Positions 1-11,493 of a DNA stretch of 64,000 bases are shown piece after piece (position 1 is the first letter of the stretch; each line of letters opens with the position of its first letter). The notes under the pieces are model-generated. The model was given only the letters and a program-made list of their open reading frames with translations. It was not told where the DNA came from and made no database searches. Origin of the DNA: Ectobius pallidus (taxonomy: Eukaryota; Arthropoda; Insecta; Blattodea; Ectobiidae); contig CAXKWD010000009.1 in assembly GCA_964059195.1 (NCBI GenBank), forward strand, positions 146,625,890-146,689,889, written 5' to 3'. Both the position numbers and the translations under genes were made by a program.

Positions 1-70
1 TAGTCTTAATAAACTCATAATCGCTCATGGGAGTATCTATGTTAATTGTTAAATGTTCTGGATTACTTAC

Positions 71-280
71 ATGTCCTGGTTCCAGTTTAAGGAGACCGAA
101 GTAATACTTCTTGGCATGCACAGATGTCACTTCTGTGAGGATTCTCTGAACTTCAAAGTCACTTTCCTCAACACTTTCCTGTTCACCATCCACGTGTCCG
201 TATCCAGCAAAGAGGAACAGTTTGAGCAACAGCCGTTCCTCTATCACCACAGACACGTTCTTCAGTGTCACTATCAAGTG
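71..280 (-). CDS. Vps13D: Vps13D exon 25 of 25 in window
   Basis: Codons 1624-1693, phase 0 at both ends. The acceptor is GATTGTTCCAG and the donor GGACAT|GTAAGT. It encodes HLIVTLKNVSVVIEERLLLK, LFLFAGYGHV and an acidic linker, then AKKYYFGLLKLEPGH. This is the conserved start of the C-terminal helical domain. Further downstream exons must lie beyond the left edge. Confidence 0.92.
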
Positions 281-956
281 CTGGAACAATCAGTAGAATA
301 TGTAAAAACAATATCAGTGGTATCTTCATTCATTTGTTTACGATTCGCAGAGATCTGATTTTTTTAACATAGATGGGCAGCAGGGGATCATGAAGGCATG
401 TCTAAATGGGAAAACATTGACTGATTTGCACAAAACTCAGTATGCAGGGTTTTCTGGACTAGGGAACTCAAATCTGAGGTCTTTTTTTTCCCCCCCGGCA
501 GTGCACTTTGTTAATGAAATGCACCTCGAAGCAGGGTTTTTAGTTTTTTAACTATCAATCGTAATAATAAATTTGTTTATGTGTGGTTTGGGTAAGGTTC
601 TTGAATCTATGGTTCATTTTAATTGTTTTACTTCAATTTTGTATGCCCATATGACAGCATAAGATTCATTTTGTTCATTTAATTATCTATATTTTTAACA
701 TTAAACAATATAATTAAGAATAAAATTATGTAATCCCTGCAATTGTAAAAACGATGTAAGTGTTTGAATTATTTTTCTGTTAAATAAATGCATCTAAACA
801 AAAAATTTAACAGTTGCATAAATAATTGTGGACGAAGCCATGGGTACCTGGCAGTCAGACATATGTGTCAATTGCACGGCCAGCAGTGATGCGCCCTGTA
901 GCAGTGAAAGGGTTAAATTAATAAACATGGGTACCTTCAGTAAGCAATAACTGTAC
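281..956. other. Intron: repeat fragment 323-560, rest unrecognised
   Basis: The piece at about 323-560 is a copy of the interspersed repeat also seen at 23457-25012 (shared run GAACTC-AATCTGAGGTC). The rest is AT-rich DNA with no coding potential that I can recognise. Confidence 0.5.
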
Positions 957-1268
957 CTTGTACGTGGCAACATTGGAATTGAGACTGGGTACCCTCTCTG
1001 TTGTAATACTAAGGGCTGGGAGACTCCTCCTTGTTTCAGCGTCCCTGCTCCTTGAAGACGGATGTGTCATGTAGACCACAACGGGACACTGTGCTTCAAA
1101 CAGCTGATTGTCGCACTGGATGTCCTTCACTAGGAGGTTTAAATTCTGCTGGTGTCCAGTAGAGTTCAGATCCATAGTGATACCTCGCAAATGAGCAAAC
1201 AGGATCTCTTCTGCTGGCTGTGATGATACCACACTCACACCAATGCCACCAGGCAAGTTCAGTTTCAC
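957..1268 (-). CDS. Vps13D: Vps13D exon 24 of 25: start of C-terminal VPS13 region
   Basis: Codons 1520-1623, phase 0 at both ends. The acceptor is GTAATTGCAG and the donor TACAAG|GTACAG. It encodes VKLNLPGGIGVSVVSSQPAE, EILFAHLRGITMDL and DIQCDNQLFEAQCPVVVYMT. The DNQLFEAxxPVVLY-like motif is one of the most conserved in the family and opens the C-terminal region. A 540-bp TIR element begins 34 bp upstream of the acceptor. Confidence 0.95.
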
Positions 1269-1302
1269 CTGCAATTACAACAACACATGAGAAATCTATA
1301 TA

Positions 1303-1842
1303 CAGAGATGCCAACTGCTACGGAATTTCCGTAGTTTCTACGATTTTCTTGACTCTGCTACGGCAATACGGAAATTGCACTAAATATTACGGATTTTACG
1401 AAACCCAATATCTATTTTTAAAATTCTTCGTTTTTCGTTTTTGACGTGAGTGTGTGTTAACCAAAGATGTTATATTTTACAGTTTAGATCATAAGTATTG
1501 TAGTTATAACATCTTTGGTGTTAACATATTTCCTCTTTTTTATTATCACTGTAATGCCGCTGACGACTGCCGACGCCGTTGTTTGCTAGAAGTTTAATTG
1601 AGTGTTGCAGTGCAAGTAGCATATTGAGGAAATAGGTCGTGTAAACGTAAAACCAGTGAAGAGTGTGATGGACAAAAACGAACTGCGGCAAATCAGTAGT
1701 ATCGAAAGCAGTATACGGAAGACCTGTGTTTATGCATGTTGAAGTTTGAAATTGCATATATTAATTTGCCCGAGACATCGAGTCTCCCACCATCCGATTA
1801 GACAACACTACTGATAACCACCTTTCAAGGTTGGCATCTCTG
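1303..1842. mobile_element. 540-bp TIR element (non-autonomous DNA transposon)
   Basis: It begins CAGAGATGCCAAC and ends with the exact inverse GTTGGCATCTCTG, flanked by TA on both sides. No transposase is visible. It could be a TA-targeting element or a hAT with a decayed target duplication. It starts 34 bp upstream of a Vps13D acceptor. Confidence 0.75.
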
Positions 1843-1869
1843 TAAATAATAAAAGGAAGTGTTGTCTGT

Positions 1870-2370
1870 GCACGATGCCCAGATCTGAAATTTTAAACAT
1901 AGATGGACTGAAGAGTGGGCGAATGCTCCTCAAAGCCAGATTTTTTATTTTCGTTTTTGTTTGTGAGTATGAGTGAAAAACTGGCAGAAAACGTGCATTT
2001 TTTGCGCTTTCGAAGCATCAGTTTTCAGTAATACATTTCATGTGTCAAATCAATTGCAGGTGGTTTTGCCTATTTTTGTCATACCTTGGAAATAAAAGCA
2101 TCGTGATTGCTCGAATTTTGTAAGCCCACCCTGGTCGATTCATTTGTTTATAACGTCAAGGCACACAGACATCTGAAATTCTCACCCTAGACGGAAGAGG
2201 GATAATGAATATAGGCCTAAATGGGCAAACATTGATCGATTTGGATGAAACTCACTATGCAGGGGTTTTCTTAACCAGGGAACTCGAATCTGAGGTTATT
2301 TTTCCCATGCTGCGCTTTCTAATTGTGGAATTCACTTCAAGCCGGATTTTTAGCCGTTTCATTAATTATT
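1870..2370 (+). repeat. Interspersed repeat copy (family A)
   Basis: Reverse-orientation copy of the family that has the CTAGCATGTGCCCG start at 23455 and 48279. It shares the AGATCTGAAATTTTAAACAT run and the AACTCACTATGCAGGGGTTT run with other copies. No ORF. Probably a decayed LINE-derived or non-autonomous repeat. Confidence 0.6.
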
Positions 2371-2814
2371 AATTGTTTAGTTTAGCCCTATGAATGTTTT
2401 GTGTGCAAGTGTTAATAAATATAATGTTTTAATTATTTTGCTCTTAATTTTTAGTCTTCCAATTAATTATCATGGGAGTTTTTAGTAATTTTTCTTCTAG
2501 TTTATGATCCAAAAAAGCCACAACTGCTGACTTATCTATTTCACAGTTCATTATGTTTCAGAAATGCTCTTGAACCCTGGCTTTTAAAATTACCTTTTAT
2601 TTTTCCATCATACATTTGAGTGTAATCTTACATTTTATTTGATACAATATGAGATTTGTTGCTAGGTTGTACAATTACTGAATTAGCTATCTATTTGCCT
2701 TATCCCTTCGTAAGAGTAAAAAGACACCAAGGAGAACAACAAGGTTTTTAAATCTGTAGCAAGATTGAGATCGGAAATATACACACAAAACTTCACTGAA
2801 AAGGTATATTTACC

Positions 2815-2856
2815 CAGAATGATCATTTCAACGGGTCTTCCCGCCATCATCAGCTG
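2815..2856 (-). ncRNA. Hammerhead ribozyme-like motif in Penelope arm
   Basis: On the minus strand: stem I CAG/CTG, core CTGATGA, stem II CGGG-AAGA-CCCG, core GAAA, self-complementary helix III ATGATCAT, then T and stem I. All catalytic core bases of the hammerhead consensus are present. Penelope-like elements are known to carry hammerheads. Activity is not shown. Confidence 0.65.
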
Positions 2857-3025
2857 ATTCCGACTGGCCCTCTGGCGGCGGATGAATGAACTTGTCAATC
2901 AAGGTTCCATGTATGCCAACTGAAGTGTCAAAGTTAGTTCAAAGTTTACTTTGACACTTCAGTTGGCATACATGGAACCTTGATTGACAAGTTCATTCAT
3001 CCGCCGCCAGAGGGCCAGTCGGAAT

Positions 3026-3067
3026 CAGCTGATGATGGCGGGAAGACCCGTTGAAATGATCATTCTG
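3026..3067 (+). ncRNA. Hammerhead ribozyme-like motif in Penelope arm
   Basis: Mirror copy of the motif at 2815-2856. CTGATGA is at 3029-3035, GAAA at 3053-3056 and stem I CTG at 3065-3067. Confidence 0.65.
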
Positions 3068-3183
3068 GGTAAATATACCTTTTCAGTGAAGTTTTGTGTG
3101 TATATTTCCGATCTCAATCTTGCTACAGATTTGAACACTTCACTGTAAATTTCCATCTAATATTTATATTGAAGGTTTTTAAA

Positions 3184-3572
3184 GTTTACAATTGATCAAG
3201 AAACATGTTAAAGACATTCTTAGGAAGCTTACACTTGCAGTTTATTCACAGTGTTTGCTCCAGCAAGAAGCCAAAAGTAAAGTGTTCTAAAAGTTTATTA
3301 ATTGAAAAATGTCCTTGTTGAGTTTATGGTGAAGTTGGAAATGACAGGAGTAGTTCTAAAAGTAAGAAAAAGTATTCCTAAAGTTTTGCGGTTCAGAGCC
3401 ATGGAAATTTAAGTAAAAATAAAATTAATTAATATATTTTTTCAATGTGTTTATTGTTCTTATTAAAGTGAAACTAAATAAATAGTCTGAAAATGGTGAA
3501 AAACTAAAATAAAATTATTTTAATGTGTTGAAAAAAACTATAACAGGGTTTATAAAAACTCTTACTTATTAC
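3184..3572. other. Intronic DNA, nothing recognised
   Basis: AT-rich sequence between the Penelope hairpin and the hAT element. No ORF or repeat structure identified. Confidence 0.4.
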
Positions 3573-4533
3573 TAGGGACCGGATTTTTAGGTTTTTAAAA
3601 ACAGTGTTTTAGGTTTTCCATTAGGTGAAATAGTTTTTTTTTTAGGTTTTTTGTCCAAAATATCGTTTTCGAGTAGAATAATTGGTTTAATGAATTTGAA
3701 TGTGCTACATAGGATTGAGTACATAATACTTGTAAAGTTTAACTTAACAAAATTGACTTAAATTTGTGTAAACTTGCTTTAAGACATTATACAATAGAAG
3801 AAAGAAAGCATAAACAATCAAAAGAAGCAGTGAAAATAAGATTGCCTCACATTTCCTGGTTACAGTATAGCCTATCACTAAATATCTTTCAAGTTCTTCC
3901 TATTCTAGAAAGGTAAATAATATGTGTTTCTGGCAGGCTTGACAAAATATTACTTTACCATCTGTAGTGAAATTCAGATCGTCGCCAATCCACTGCCGTA
4001 ATAAACTCGATTTCATGTTTCGACATAATTAACACGTCTTCTTAAAACTCACAGCGTGACCACTCAGTATGAATAACAGGGAAGTACTAAAGACAAACAA
4101 AAAAAGCGCTTTAAAACAAAGAAATCTATATCCTTGTTCATACACGGCAACAATGGTTGTTCGTACGAATATTTTAAAAGGAATACGCCGGTATTCTTTT
4201 CCTCTCTTGATACTGTCCATCCTAGACGACAATGGGTTGAATGAACCGCTGGTGGTATTAATTTCTAACCGACAAAAATTATTCTCTGCCCGCAAAATAT
4301 CGATTTCTCAACTGACAAAGAAAAACGAAAAAAAAAAGGAGTCTAAATTAGATATTTTAGGTTTTATATCCCGTTTAGGTATATTTAGGTTTTTATACCC
4401 CATTTAGGTATTTTTAGGTGCCACAGAATTAATGTGGGTGAATCCTATGGACATGATTCGAAAAAGTGTATGAGCGCTTTTTGTTTTGGAAGTAAGGAAA
4501 AAAATAGGTAAAAACCTAAGAATCCGGTCCCTA
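3573..4533. mobile_element. hAT-type DNA transposon, non-autonomous, 961 bp
   Basis: Termini TAGGGACCGGATTTTTAGG and CCTAAGAATCCGGTCCCTA are inverted repeats. The 8-bp target duplication CTTATTAC (3565-3572 and 4534-4541) is exact. An 8-bp duplication is the rule for hAT. The internal ORFs on both strands look unrelated to transposase. Confidence 0.85.
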
Positions 4534-4559
4534 CTTATTACTGTATCATCATTACTAAC

Positions 4560-4676
4560 CTGCAATTCACGGCAGTCGGCAGGTACACCTCTTGCAGCTC
4601 CTTCATGTGCGATAGATGGCAGTCGAGACATGGTGACATGTGTCCAGTCTCTCTCATCCTTCATGATGTAGGTTTG
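4560..4676 (-). CDS. Vps13D: Vps13D exon 23 of 25 in window
   Basis: Codons 1481-1519, phase 0 at both ends, the shortest exon here. The acceptor is CATTTTTCAG and the donor TTGCAG|GTTAGT. It encodes QTYIMKDERDWTHVTMSRLP and a short linker ending CRELQ. It is wedged between a hAT element ending 26 bp beyond the donor and a LINE poly(A) tract starting 10 bp from the acceptor, yet the coding sequence is intact. Confidence 0.88.
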
Positions 4677-4686
4677 CTGAAAAATG

Positions 4687-5400
4687 TTTTTTTTTTTTAT
4701 ATAAGGATTTATTAAACACACTGTGTACAAAAATGGTACAGAGCTAGTCATTTGCATAATGCGATAGAGGCATTGTTCTTCTCTTACAGTCTATGATATG
4801 GTAAGTTCTACACGGTAGACCGCAGAGTGTGCACTGGCACCTGTCGGTGATGTCATGGCGTCCCACTTGGTTACATATACGATGGTGGAAACCGTGGGCG
4901 GCTACTCTGGTGTACAGATGTCGCAGGTTGAAATTGGGTTGTTTCCATTGCTCGTCCATCATGATCAGGGTGCGGTAGAAATCTGGGTCTATATCCCTTG
5001 CCTTCTGGTTCCTCTCTTCTAGGAATCGAACAGATGCTGGGGTATTTTCGAGCTCGTGCAATGAGATGAGATCATCTATAAAGCTGTTCGTGTTTGCCAG
5101 GGCATATACTATTCTGATTTTTGTGTACTTTGAGACACATAGCATTCTTCTTAGGTATGCAGCTTTTATCCTATCCAGTTTCTTTAAGTTAGTGTATGTT
5201 AGATGTGTCCAAATAGAGCGTATGGCATAGGAGGCGATTGGTGCTATTTTCAGGAAGAAGAGATTAATGGCCGTTTTCACCGAACGTTTTCTGAGTTTCG
5301 AGATTTCATATGTTGCTTTCATCGCTGCTACTGACTTGTCTTCCATGTGTTTTGTAAATGTTTTTTTGCACTCCTTAGCTAGTAAGTGTTACTTACGAAA
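4687..5400 (-). mobile_element. LINE 3' end with poly(A) tail, 5'-truncated
   Basis: A minus-strand ORF (4744-5346) encodes the C-terminal part of a non-LTR retrotransposon polyprotein. It has a thumb-like stretch (INLFFLKIAPIASYAIRSIW) and a Cys-rich end (CQCTLCGLPCRTYHIIDCK). The 3' UTR ends in a 12-base A tract (T on plus, 4687-4698) 10 bp from the exon 23 acceptor. The exact 5' break is uncertain. Confidence 0.75.
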
Positions 5401-6233
5401 GTTGTTTACATGGATCGTAAGTTGACATTCCCAGTCTTGTTGCTATGGCCGTTGCGATGAGGTTAAATTACTTACGGTCCAAGCGATACGTCATAATTCA
5501 TTACGATACACTTCATAATACAAGCCTTATGGCCAAAGCCCCCAGGACAAATATTCGGTTCCCATAACAACAAACACATGCGAATCACTTTCTGAAATAA
5601 ACATCTATTTTCAAGAATGTATTTACATAATATTTTCAGGTAATATCACAATTAATATAATTAAATTGATATAAGTAACCGTCGTGCAAAAAATAGCATG
5701 CAACACACGGGCCGTAAAGGCATTTACGGGTCTCGAAAACTTCAAAACCCTCGGCTGCGCCTTGGGTTTTCAATCTGTTTCCTCGACCCGTAAACGTGCC
5801 TTACGGCACTTGTATCGCAATATACTATTAAGTACGTATTCAAAAGCTATGGGAAGAAAAGGAACGATAAAAGAAAATTTTTTTGAAATATTGGTATCAA
5901 AATATAAATCTGGATAAGAATAACATAATAAAAGAATGTATGGAGTATTTAAATGAACACATAGGAGGCACAGTAATTGGGTGGAAAAAGCATACTGGAG
6001 AAAGTTGGAATTGGGGATATTTGGCAATGAGGAGAAGGTAATAGGATGGGTTTTAGGAGGGAAGTAAAGAAAAGAATAGACTTAGAAAAAGCAAGAGGGC
6101 ATTGGAAGTTAGAACTAAAGGAACACGTAAGACACATAAAATACCAAATCACTGAGAAATCAGCTTTTGAATAGAATAGAATTTACACAATTACATATAT
6201 CATTATCTACATCTATCTTGCATATTTTATAAG
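5401..6233. other. Intronic DNA, unclassified repeats likely
   Basis: 5390-5830 has TACG-rich runs such as TTACGGCAC and ATTTACGGG. About 5925-6150 on the plus strand could be a decayed LINE tail. I cannot name a family. Confidence 0.3.
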
Positions 6234-6944
6234 TAGGGCCCAGATTTGAAGGTTTAACCTATTTTTTCCCCAGCTTTCTAATTAGAACATTTTAACGTAT
6301 TTTTCTGTTTCATGTCCCTTGCTCCCAAATATATGAATCTTATAGAACCTAAATTGAACTTAAGGGCCTAAAGGGGCTAAGGAGGACTTTTGGTGAAAAA
6401 TACGATTTTTAAATAGATTTTCCAGTTAATGCAAAGGAAAAGAAATATGTGAATTTGTGCATTTTAAGAAAAGACATAAGTTAATAAAAATAAATTTATA
6501 CAATACACCAAAAATAAAAATGTATACATCGCTTTGTCACTTGTTGTTTCAACTTTAAAATAACAAGTTGCGACCAATGACAGAGAAGTATATTAAAGGA
6601 ACAAATTCGTGACACTCGAGTCTACTTACTTTTGTAGATCGGAAGTGAATTGAGTGGTGTATTGAATAATTGTATCATTAAAGGGCAAATATCTCTTTTG
6701 TTTATGCTATTTTTCAAGTGCCGATATAACAAATAGTTGCTTGTTAATTTTGTAAAAAAATATAAAAAAAAATAATAATAATAATTGTGTCAAAATTATA
6801 ATACAATTTGCGGTGTTAATATAAGTGTTCATTATATGTTTTATTAAGGTGGCTAAAATCATTTATTTAAAGCCTAAAAAGGGCTATTCCACGAAAATAA
6901 AAGGCTTAAATACCTTTTATAAAAGCCTAAAAATCCAGGCCCTA
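6234..6944. mobile_element. hAT-type non-autonomous element, 711 bp
   Basis: Termini TAGGGCCCAGATTT and AAATCCAGGCCCTA. The target copies are TTTATAAG (6226-6233) and CTTATAAG (6945-6952), 7 of 8 bases alike. It resembles the element at 3573 in end structure but differs in sequence. Confidence 0.75.
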
Positions 6945-7119
6945 CTTATAAGTTTAGCAGGAATCCAGGACAGGGACTAATAAGTATTAACGTATTAAAT
7001 TTAATTAAAATTAAATTTAATTAATTAATATGCAGTCTGGTATATTCGCCATCAGGTTGACACAAACACAAACAGTGCAACAGTTGGTCTTATAAAATAT
7101 TACTTCCATGCAGACATAC

Positions 7120-7298
7120 CTTCTCTTTCAAGTCTGATATATGCAGGACGGATGTAGGGCCATCAGTTATGATCTTGACGGCCAGGAAACCAGAGCCAGG
7201 GCGTAACCTCTGCCTGCTGACAGCTTGTTCCAGTGGAACTCCAGACTGAGTGAGCTGGTAGCATACGGGCTGTGGTGGTCCCAGTACAGCTTCACTCC
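7120..7298 (-). CDS. Vps13D: Vps13D exon 22 of 25 in window
   Basis: Codons 1421-1480. The acceptor is GTGTGTGGCAG and the donor GAGAAG|GTATGT. It encodes PPQPVCYQLTQSGVPLEQAV and RPGSGFLAVKIITDGPTSVL, the conserved turn after the lectin domain. It ends in phase 0. A 9.3-kb repeat-filled intron lies upstream. Confidence 0.92.
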
Positions 7299-7451
7299 CT
7301 GCCACACACAAACAAGAAATCACAACATCCATCTTTTTGCAGACTTATAATCTCTTCCTTTCTTTGCACAATTGTAGTTTCATTGAACTTGCTTATAATA
7401 TTATTTATTAGTTAACAAAATCATGTTTCATATAGATATGCACATCAAAAA

Positions 7452-7622
7452 ACACATTAAAAACAGTACTTTATGGGATAATACACATTAATTACAGCAT
7501 AGAAATATGGGGTAGTGCAGGAATTACAAGTTTGAATAGAATACTGATACTCCAAAAGATGTGCTTGAGGTGTACATATAGGTTAGGCGAAACACGCCAT
7601 GTAAATATAAATTCAAAGCACC
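7452..7622 (+). pseudogene. LINE reverse-transcriptase fragment
   Basis: An open stretch without a start encodes VLYGIIHINYSIEIWGSAG and LILQKMCLRCTYR. This matches the conserved region after the reverse-transcriptase palm in Jockey/CR1-type LINEs. It is truncated on both sides. Confidence 0.6.
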
Positions 7623-7757
7623 ACGGCCTCTGTCATTCCCAGTCATTTCTTGAGGTGTAGGGAAAGATGGAAATCACTGGGAGCGAAGTCTGGGCTGTAG
7701 GGTGGATGTTTAAAGTCTTCCCAGCCGAATTTCTGCAGGAGACTTGCTAGGAAATGT
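7623..7757 (-). pseudogene. mariner transposase C-terminal fragment
   Basis: The minus strand reads LLQKFGWEDFKHPPYSPDFA followed by PSDFHL, the mariner signature around the second and third catalytic residues. A stop follows. Surrounding sequence is decayed. Confidence 0.7.
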
Positions 7758-8077
7758 TTAAAAATCCACTCTAAAGCCCAAATCTCATTCCCAGTGATTT
7801 TCATCTTTTCCTATGCCTCAAGAAATGACAGGGAATGAAAGAGGCAGAGATGGTTGTCACACAGTGGTTCAAATACCAGGCGGCAGACTTCTATGACACA
7901 AGCATTAAATAAATGGTGCAAAAATATATTGCACAAACTTTCTCCCATATACGTGTTAAAGGCTAGCACAGAGAAAAGTAAATTAAAGAGATAATTAAAT
8001 TTTACTTATAAAAACGAACAAATATCTAGAACGGAAAGCATCAGGGTCGATCTTTATGTTCAATGCTTTTACTGTGA

Positions 8078-8078
<1 letters not shown>

Positions 8079-8116
<38 letters not shown>
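8079..8116. repeat. (AAT)n microsatellite
   Basis: Perfect run of about 12 AAT units. Confidence 0.95.
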
Positions 8117-8117
<1 letters not shown>

Positions 8118-9540
8118 TCAATGGCAGTAAAACTTCATATTATTAGTACTAATATTACGGGAAAATTCAAATATAAATTGCACCATGGGATGAATCGGTC
8201 CCACCCAACCCACCCTCACCGATGCAGTTTCTTTTATACCACGATCTAGCGAATTCTTCTGTCCTTGTATTATGAAGAAACTCGTGACTGGACGTTGGAG
8301 GTGTGACTTCTTACCGCTAGACGAGAGGTGGCAGGCTGACAAACCTTGCGGGAGATATAATATGCCACATTTTCGAAACCTACAAACAGTGTATCGTCCT
8401 TTTTCGAAAATGCAAGGGCGCTTCGCAACGGCTTCCGCCTCCGCTTCGCGCACTTTAACTATGTGGTTAGTGTTATGCATTATTTAGTTATATGTAGAGG
8501 GGGATACAAGGCACTTGCGACAATATACAAGGACAGTTGGTCACTCTGCTTCGCTCAGAAACAAAATACATCACACAGTCCGTGCAAATGTGAATATGGA
8601 ATGGGGGAGCTTAAGGGGCGACTTATATTTGAATTTCGCCACTACTACTACTACTTAGGTTATATTGCACGCTTTAACTGCATGTAGGTCATATCACGTG
8701 TTTAGTATGTTTGCGTGAACCATTAGTCTATAGTAACAGCTCATCTGCATCTATTGTTTAGTGATGTCTTCTTATGTAATATTCAGTTTAAACGATTATA
8801 ATATCCACTGACATAGCGGCGATGAGTTATGGAAAATAAGCAAGTCCTACAAACCCAGCGTTTGCCTTTGCGAACGAGGAAACCATGAAAAACCCAAGTC
8901 AATTTGGGCAGCCATGAGGTTTGATTTGAACTCAGGACCTCTTCCCTGTTAGCCTATACCACCTCGCTGTAATTGGTTTTGGCGTGTTCATTACGACTGA
9001 GCTAAACTGACTGCATTTGCAACAATAAGTACATTAGGCCTATAGTTTTCTTGTTGCTAGGGGCAACAAAATGTCATTCATATTTCAATTGACATGTATG
9101 TTCTGAAATTCGCATTTAAGCCGTCCTTATTTAGTTTTTATCTTGATATCTATTAAATGTATAAAGAAATGTGTTAAACAAAAAATGTTCATTTTAAATT
9201 TCTCTACACCTTTACTGTGGTAGGTTTTCATGTATCGCCTACACTAATGGATATAATCTACAAAAATTGAAAATGGATACGAGTAAAGTACCCCTTAAGT
9301 CATTTTTGCAGAAATACGGATATAGCCATTTTATTGGTCATAGATAAGAGTTTCCAATTTTCAATTTTTATTAAAATCGTTAGAGCCATTTTTTAAAAAA
9401 TCAAAAATTTTCAAAAAGTTTTCATGAAAAGTCCCCTTAATATTTCAGTTGTAAAGCTAAATTTCTGGGCGGTTCGACAAAATTTCGAAAAAGTCCTTAT
9501 TTCAAAAAATGAAGTAAATACAACGAGCCGTTTACCCGCT
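8117..9540. other. Intronic DNA, unclassified
   Basis: 8118-8480 is open on the minus strand, but its protein is rich in A-E repeats and matches nothing I know. GC content rises at 8400-8460. No TIR or LTR seen. Probably a decayed interspersed repeat. Confidence 0.35.
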
Positions 9541-9544
9541 GTGC

Positions 9545-9619
9545 TTGTCCACAGACGGACAGACGGACAGACGGACAGACGGACAGACGGACAGACGGAC
9601 AGACAGACGGACAGACGTC
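9545..9619. repeat. (ACGG/ACAG)n minisatellite
   Basis: About nine tandem 8-bp units of the form GACGGACA. The sequence after it (9619-9735) looks like the end of an interspersed repeat. Confidence 0.9.
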
Positions 9620-10108
9620 ATTCCAAAAATACTTTTTTCGGTTTCTAGGCTTCATGAAACATGCTCTCCCGGTGTTATCTCGACTTCGATTTTTTGTCAC
9701 GATCACAATACTTTCTCTATACTACGTATATGGGAGAAAGTAAAAATTAGTCACACGATAGGAGAAAGGTCTAAATTTTGGTGGCGAATATCTTGCGTGA
9801 AAAATAGCTGAACATTTTCTGTATCTGTTGCAATAAATATTTCCATGTAATTGTGTTTTGTTTCTGTAAACAGCCCCAGGGAAACTCACTTTCTGGACAT
9901 GCCTCGTATATACACCAGAAGATAAGAACAGTATGAAGAAAAATGTCACAAATGTCAAAGCCAATGGCCAGTTTTGTTTTGAATTAGTTCATGCAGACAA
10001 ATTCTGGACACAATCACACAAGACAATACAAATGATACCCTATGTGTTTTACCCCATGCATTATCACATAAACAAATGCATGCAAACAACACCAAAGAAA
10101 AATAAAAT

Positions 10109-10240
10109 CAGGTAAACTGATATAACCAAGTGCCAGTATGTTTTTTTTTAATCAGTGATACACGCAATTATGATAGGCCCATGCATAAAAGTTATTTTTG
10201 TAATAGATGTCCGAGTTAACTCCAAAAACAAAATGTGCCG
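10109..10240 (+). repeat. Interspersed repeat copy (family C)
   Basis: Contains AGGTAAACTGATATAACCAA and a Gln/Leu-free AT-rich body. Related copies lie at about 38030-38150, 60223-60400 and 63608-63772, sharing the run AATTATGATA. Confidence 0.55.
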
Positions 10241-10669
10241 GCAATAATAATAATGATGCAATAGACCTACAATTCGCTGTTATCTCTGTTTCAATTTAAA
10301 GCAGCCTTAAAGGTTATGAATGAATAATAAGCATATGAAATCTATCTGTCAGGAATTACATTAGGTATATTGCTGCACAGGAACGATAAGAAAAATACTC
10401 ACAGTAAAATATAGCCTAATGTAAATATCGGTAGTCTACATAACCATAGAATACACATTATAATATCAATATTCAACGGCTAGTTGTTATAAATCGTTTA
10501 TTTAAGTTATTATTTAGCCACACTGACATCGTTATGAAGAAACAAATCAATGAAGGCTGCTAACAATATGAATAAACGATTCGCAATTTGTTAAGTTTTT
10601 TTAATAAGCTTACATTGTGGGCCTTGAAAGAATATTGATTACAAAATTAATATTGATATACGCGTTACT

Positions 10670-11168
10670 TCGGTACCGATCAACCGATTTGGCCCTAATT
10701 CAATAGGCTTGTACCCAAAAACGTCATAAATTCGTATACCAAGTTTCAAGAAAATCCGATAAAGCGTATTTGAGTTATCCACGCCTTTGTGATATATTAC
10801 CATAAAAAGGCACTAAATTGGGCATTATTCCGGTACCGCCCAACCGATCTGGTCCAATATCAATAGACATCTTCCCATGGACATTATAAATAGGTATTCC
10901 AAGTTTCATGAAAATCCGATAAAGCGTATGTGAGTTATGGCGCCTTTAAAATATACACTAAATTGGGTTTTACTCCGGTACCGGTGAACCAATTTGGTCC
11001 AATTTCAATAGGGTTCTTCCCATGGACATTATAAACGCGTATACCAAGTTTCATTAAAATTCGATACAGCGTATTTGAGTTAGAGCGCGTACAGACACAC
11101 GGACGGACGGACGGAAGGACAGACGGACAGACATTTTTCGTCCCCCACACAATCTCATAAAGTACCAT
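10670..11168. repeat. Three degenerate tandem units of about 135-150 bp plus GGAC tract
   Basis: Each unit has a CGGTACCG(A/C/G) start, a CAA(C/T)CGAT.TGG run, a CCAAGTTTCA run and a GATA(A/C)AGCGTAT end. The third unit runs into a (GGAC)n tract at 11099-11128. It may be the 3' end of a LINE. Confidence 0.7.
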
Positions 11169-11473
11169 ACTGGCACTTAATAAACTGGTGTTAAGGCTGT
11201 AATATGTTGATCAGAGTTATCTATACAGATATGAGACAGGAAATGAATTGATTCTTACAGTAGAACCTCAATTTAATGTTTTTCTGGGGAAATTTTACAC
11301 TGAGTAACAGGAATTTTGATATTTCTAAAAAAATAACCTGAGTTTATGCAGAAACTGACTTTATTTACTGAATTTTGCTTTATTTACAAATTATTTGTTA
11401 AATTCTATTTGTTAAAGAGTAATTACAAATACAACGTGTGATTTTGAGTTCCTTGCAATTATGTTACTTTTTT

Positions 11474-11493
11474 GGGGGGGGGGGGGGGGGGGG
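11474..11493. repeat. Poly(G) run of 20
   Basis: Twenty G bases following a short T run. The length may be an assembly or sequencing uncertainty. Confidence 0.8.

Larger units (their letters stand above)
2753..3171. mobile_element. Penelope-like hairpin insertion with 12-bp target duplication
   Basis: Two arms of about 190 bp (2753-2937 and about 2950-3138) are reverse complements around a short spacer. They match both ends of the Penelope element at 51489-57904. The flanks are the 12-bp repeat AAGGTTTTTAAA (2741-2752 and 3172-3183). No ORF is left, only the inverted termini. Each arm carries a hammerhead-like core. Confidence 0.85.

Noticed and set aside
8118..8480. A 120-codon minus-strand open frame
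   Set aside because: Low-complexity start, no known motif, no splice partner in the Vps13D frame, and overlapping open frames on the other strand. Probably chance in a GC-richer patch.
11474..11493. G-quadruplex regulatory element
   Set aside because: A single homopolymer run of uncertain length in an intron, more likely a slippage or assembly feature.
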